DNA of 64,000 nucleotides from Actinomycetota bacterium (GTDB lineage Bacteria > Actinomycetota > Actinomycetes > Mycobacteriales > HKI-0501), in assembly GCA_030840805.1 (NCBI GenBank), contig JAVEDU010000075.1:1-64000 (forward strand), read 5' to 3'. Both the position numbers and the translations under genes were made by a program. Below are positions 61,882 through 64,000 of this stretch, one piece after another. A model generated the notes under the pieces. That model made no database searches, had not been told where the DNA came from, and worked only from the letters and a program-made list of their open reading frames with translations. Every line of letters begins with the position of its first letter. Position 1 is the first letter of the stretch.

Positions 61882-62486
61882 GCGCACTCTTCTTCCTCGT
61901 CTACCTTCGACAGAACCTCCAGGGCCGACGCCAGCAGGTGTGCGGCCGGCTCCCGAGCTGCCGGGATGCGGATGCGGTCGGCCATGTATCGCAGCTTCTC
62001 GACGGCCTTGTCGTGGCTGCACCGTCCGGCGCAGACCCACGACCGCGTGGCGTCGGCGAGGGTCTCCAGATAGGACAGCGAGTCGGCCGCCTGGACCTCG
62101 TCGGCGCCGCGGAGGCCGCCCAGCTCGTGCAGCGCGACGAGGCGCCGCACCTCGTACTCCTCGACGCCCGACTCGCCCCGGGTCTGCAGCCACACGCCGA
62201 CGGACTCCGCGGAACGCATCGAGTGCGGGAACAGGTAGTACGGGTCGTCCCAGGCGGTGTTCGCCATGTCGAGCGCCGGGCTGCCCGGGAACATGCGCTC
62301 GATGTCGTGCACCATGGCCGCGAGCCGCATCTCCACGGTCGCGTCCGGCTCGAGGTACACGAGCCAGTCCCGGGCACGCAGCAGGTGCCAGGCCTGGGAG
62401 TACGGGCGGATCCACTCTGCCGCGGCACGCTCGACGTGGGTGTCGAGCTCGATCCCGGGCGCGAGGAACGGCACCGTGGCGCTCAT
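61878..62486 (-). CDS. HD-domain protein in the pyridine operon
   Basis: A 202-aa protein with an HD-type metal phosphohydrolase core: RLAAMVHDIERMFPG (His-Asp pair about residue 59), FPHSMRSAESVGVWLQ, LVALHELGGLRGA and QAADSLSYLETLA (later Asp). No role is known for an HD protein in pyridine breakdown. Translationally coupled on both sides (ATGA with coxG-like gene, ATGA with nicE). It could be a non-phosphatase metal enzyme of the pathway, or act on a nucleotide or cofactor. Confidence 0.8.
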   Translation of the reverse strand: MSATVPFLAPGIELDTHVERAAAEWIRPYSQAWHLLRARDWLVYLEPDATVEMRLAAMVHDIERMFPGSPALDMANTAWDDPYYLFPHSMRSAESVGVWLQTRGESGVEEYEVRRLVALHELGGLRGADEVQAADSLSYLETLADATRSWVCAGRCSHDKAVEKLRYMADRIRIPAAREPAAHLLASALEVLSKVDEEEECA

Positions 62487-63130
62487 CGCCGGTCCCCGTG
62501 GCCGCGCCGGGAACGGCTCAGCGCGACCAGGCTGAGCACCACCGACACCGCCGAGAGGCCGGCGGCGATCCGCGGCCAGGGGTCCGCGACGACCTCGTCC
62601 CGGGGTTCCGGTGCGGAGGTGCCGACCGCCGCCGACCGGGCCGCGATGGGGCGGCCCGGCCCGGCCGGGGCGTCGCCGAGCTTCCCGCCGTTGAGCATCG
62701 TGTCGAGGTTGCGCGCGAACTCGGCGGTGACCTTGCCGGCCTGCCGCGACACGACCTTCTGGCCGACGCTGCCGAGCGCACCCGCCAGCGTGACGTCGCC
62801 CTCCACGCTGACGACCGTCTGCCCGTCCACCGGCACGAGCTGGACGGTCGTGCTGGCGCGGACGTTGCCGAGCGCTCCCCGGACCGTACGGCCGGTCGCG
62901 GTGAAGCGGATCAGCTCGCCGGCCACGCGCTCGGTGATCTTGACCTTCGCGTCGAAGGTGGCCGACATCGGGCCGAGCCGCTGCGTGGCCCGGACGTGGA
63001 CGTTGTCCGCGTCGACCACGGTGACGTGCTCGACGCCGGGCAGGCATTCGGCGACCCGCTCGGGCTGCTCGAAGAAGGTCCACACGTCGTCCACCGGGCG
63101 GGCGACCTGGAACTCTTCACGAAGCTTCAT
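62483..63130 (-). CDS. CoxG-like SRPBCC protein with C-terminal membrane anchor
   Basis: A 215-aa protein. SRPBCC domain about 1-145 (KLREEFQVARPVDDVWTFFE, ERVAECLPGVEHV, VEGDVTLAGALGSVGQKVV), Pro/Ala linker, and a single hydrophobic segment about 188-207 (IAAGLSAVSVVLSLVAL) before a basic tail. CoxG anchors CO dehydrogenase to the membrane; here it probably recruits the pyridine-operon hydroxylase. ATGA overlaps on both sides. Confidence 0.88.
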   Translation of the reverse strand: MKLREEFQVARPVDDVWTFFEQPERVAECLPGVEHVTVVDADNVHVRATQRLGPMSATFDAKVKITERVAGELIRFTATGRTVRGALGNVRASTTVQLVPVDGQTVVSVEGDVTLAGALGSVGQKVVSRQAGKVTAEFARNLDTMLNGGKLGDAPAGPGRPIAARSAAVGTSAPEPRDEVVADPWPRIAAGLSAVSVVLSLVALSRSRRGHGDRR

Positions 63131-64000
63131 GACTGTTCTCCTCGGAGCGGGGCATCGCGGAGCTCGGTGAGCACTCTCCGCGCGTAGACGGGAAGGAGAT
63201 GGCGCCGGTACTCGGCGGAGGCACGGATGTCCGACGGCGGGTCGGCCACGTCGACCGCCAGTTCGGCGGCCTCCCGGATCACCGCGTCGGACAGGTCCGA
63301 GCCGTTGAGCAGCTCGGCGGCGGCCTCCGCCAGCACCGGCGTGTCGGCGATCCCGCCGAGACCGACCCGCACGTCGCGCCACCGCCCGCCGGCGTCCCGG
63401 TCCCCCACCGCCAGCACGCTGAGCACGGCGAAGTCGTTGTGCCGCCGGGTCACCTCGGTGAACGCGAAATGCGCCGGTGCGGGCGGGAACACGACCTCGG
63501 TGAGCAGCTCCTCGAGCTCCAGCACGGTGGCGTACGAGCCCTCGTACAGCTCGGCCACCGGGATCGCGCGGGCGCCGGCCGGCCCGACGACACGCACGGT
63601 CGCACCGAGCACGAGACACGCCAGCGGGAACTCACCGGTCGGGTCGGCCTGTACCAGGCTCCCGCCGACCGTCCCGCGGTTGCGGACCTGCCGGTCGCCG
63701 ATGTGCCGCACCAGTTCCGCCAGCACCGGCAGGCGCTCCGCGACGAGCGGGAGCCGCTCGAGGGTGGTGTACCGGACGAGCGCACCGAGCACGGTGGACG
63801 TGCCCTCCGCGCGGACCTCGGACAGCTCCGGGATCCGATTGATGTCGACAAGGGCCAGCGGGCGCCAGAGCCGCATGTTCATCATCGGTACGAGGCTCTG
63901 CCCGCCCGCGAGGACCCGCGCGGCACCGCCGTAGTCGTCGAGGAAGGCGACCGCCTCGTCGACCGAGGTCGGCCGGTGGTACGTGAAGTGCGCGGCCTTC
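63127..64000 (-). CDS. Molybdenum hydroxylase, FAD subunit (5' end cut by the window)
   Basis: CoxM-like FAD subunit. The frame continues past the internal ATG at 63885 to the window edge: AAHFTYHRPTSVDEAV, then FAD motif VLAGGQSLVPMMNMRL, second motif RNRGTVGGSLVQADPTGEFPL and a C-terminal domain. By comparison the protein starts with M-K-A-A, so only about two bases of the gene are missing at the edge. Completes the LSM hydroxylase with 56332 and 58701; separated from them by coxG-like, HD, nicE, nicD and nicX genes. Confidence 0.93.
   Translation of the reverse strand, partial: KAAHFTYHRPTSVDEAVAFLDDYGGAARVLAGGQSLVPMMNMRLWRPLALVDINRIPELSEVRAEGTSTVLGALVRYTTLERLPLVAERLPVLAELVRHIGDRQVRNRGTVGGSLVQADPTGEFPLACLVLGATVRVVGPAGARAIPVAELYEGSYATVLELEELLTEVVFPPAPAHFAFTEVTRRHNDFAVLSVLAVGDRDAGGRWRDVRVGLGGIADTPVLAEAAAELLNGSDLSDAVIREAAELAVDVADPPSDIRASAEYRRHLLPVYARRVLTELRDAPLRGEQS

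Noticed and set aside
1-64000. CRISPR arrays, insertion sequences, tRNA or rRNA genes
   Set aside because: No regularly spaced repeats, transposase motifs or cloverleaf-like sequences were found on reading both strands by eye.

Overview
The window is very G+C-rich and densely packed. Nearly every gene starts on a GTGA, ATGA or TTGA overlap with its predecessor. The gene families (HutC and FCD GntR regulators, tandem Lrp, luciferase-like flavin monooxygenases, CoxMSL-type hydroxylases) suggest a soil actinobacterium, perhaps Pseudonocardiales. That placement is inference from style, since no rRNA or marker gene is present. I saw no tRNA, rRNA, insertion sequence or CRISPR array. The whole window reads as a catabolic island for small nitrogenous and carboxylic compounds, probably N-heterocycles. 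It consists of several regulator-plus-transporter-plus-enzyme units.

Left part, 31-8515: one minus-strand unit with an XRE-cupin regulator, a polyamine-type ABC importer (PotD, B, C, A-like), an FAD aromatic monooxygenase, a YtcJ-type amidohydrolase and alanine dehydrogenase. 8788-11757: flavin reductase, NIPSNAP protein, RibBA and a DMT permease, divergent from a tandem-domain Lrp regulator. 12948-20720: aldehyde dehydrogenase, cupin and luciferase-like monooxygenase, followed by a tiny membrane protein, an NCS1 permease, a second YtcJ amidohydrolase and NhaA. The reductase and FMN supply genes could serve the luciferase-like monooxygenases.

21074-28874: two divergent operons around a HutC-type GntR regulator. 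One has aldehyde dehydrogenase, gntR, MmgE/PrpD, class III CoA-transferase and acyl-CoA dehydrogenase. The other has a CitE-like lyase and a MaoC-like hydratase. Two exact, mutually inverted 15-bp sites sit at the two promoters. The enzyme set fits CoA-dependent breakdown of a short branched dicarboxylate of the itaconate/mesaconate type. A beta-helix gene remnant and a PAS-GGDEF-EAL protein (29320-33086) separate this from the right half.

33811-51863: a long minus-strand array. It contains a TcuA-like flavoprotein, a three-subunit molybdenum hydroxylase, a cyclic amidohydrolase, a TPP enzyme, MmgE/PrpD, a 6PGDH-like dehydrogenase, an aldehyde dehydrogenase, an alpha/beta hydrolase, a luciferase-like enzyme, an FCD-type GntR regulator, a third YtcJ amidohydrolase, an MFS transporter and a CoxG-like protein. 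51994-55392 is an Ssu/Tau-type ABC importer.

55521-64000 is the best-defined part. NicF (maleamate amidohydrolase), NicX (2,5-dihydroxypyridine 5,6-dioxygenase), NicD (N-formylmaleamate deformylase) and NicE (maleate isomerase) are recognisable at sequence level. They are interleaved with a second CoxMSL-type hydroxylase, a CoxG-like protein and an HD-domain protein. Together they would take 2,5-dihydroxypyridine to fumarate, formate and ammonia. No NicC-type monooxygenase lies in this operon as far as it is visible, so direct hydroxylation of a 3-hydroxypyridine-type substrate is one hypothesis. A shared motif, CTGTATnCAG, in four intergenic regions, with a diverged copy at the FCD regulator's own promoter, suggests that regulator controls much of 34-56 kb.
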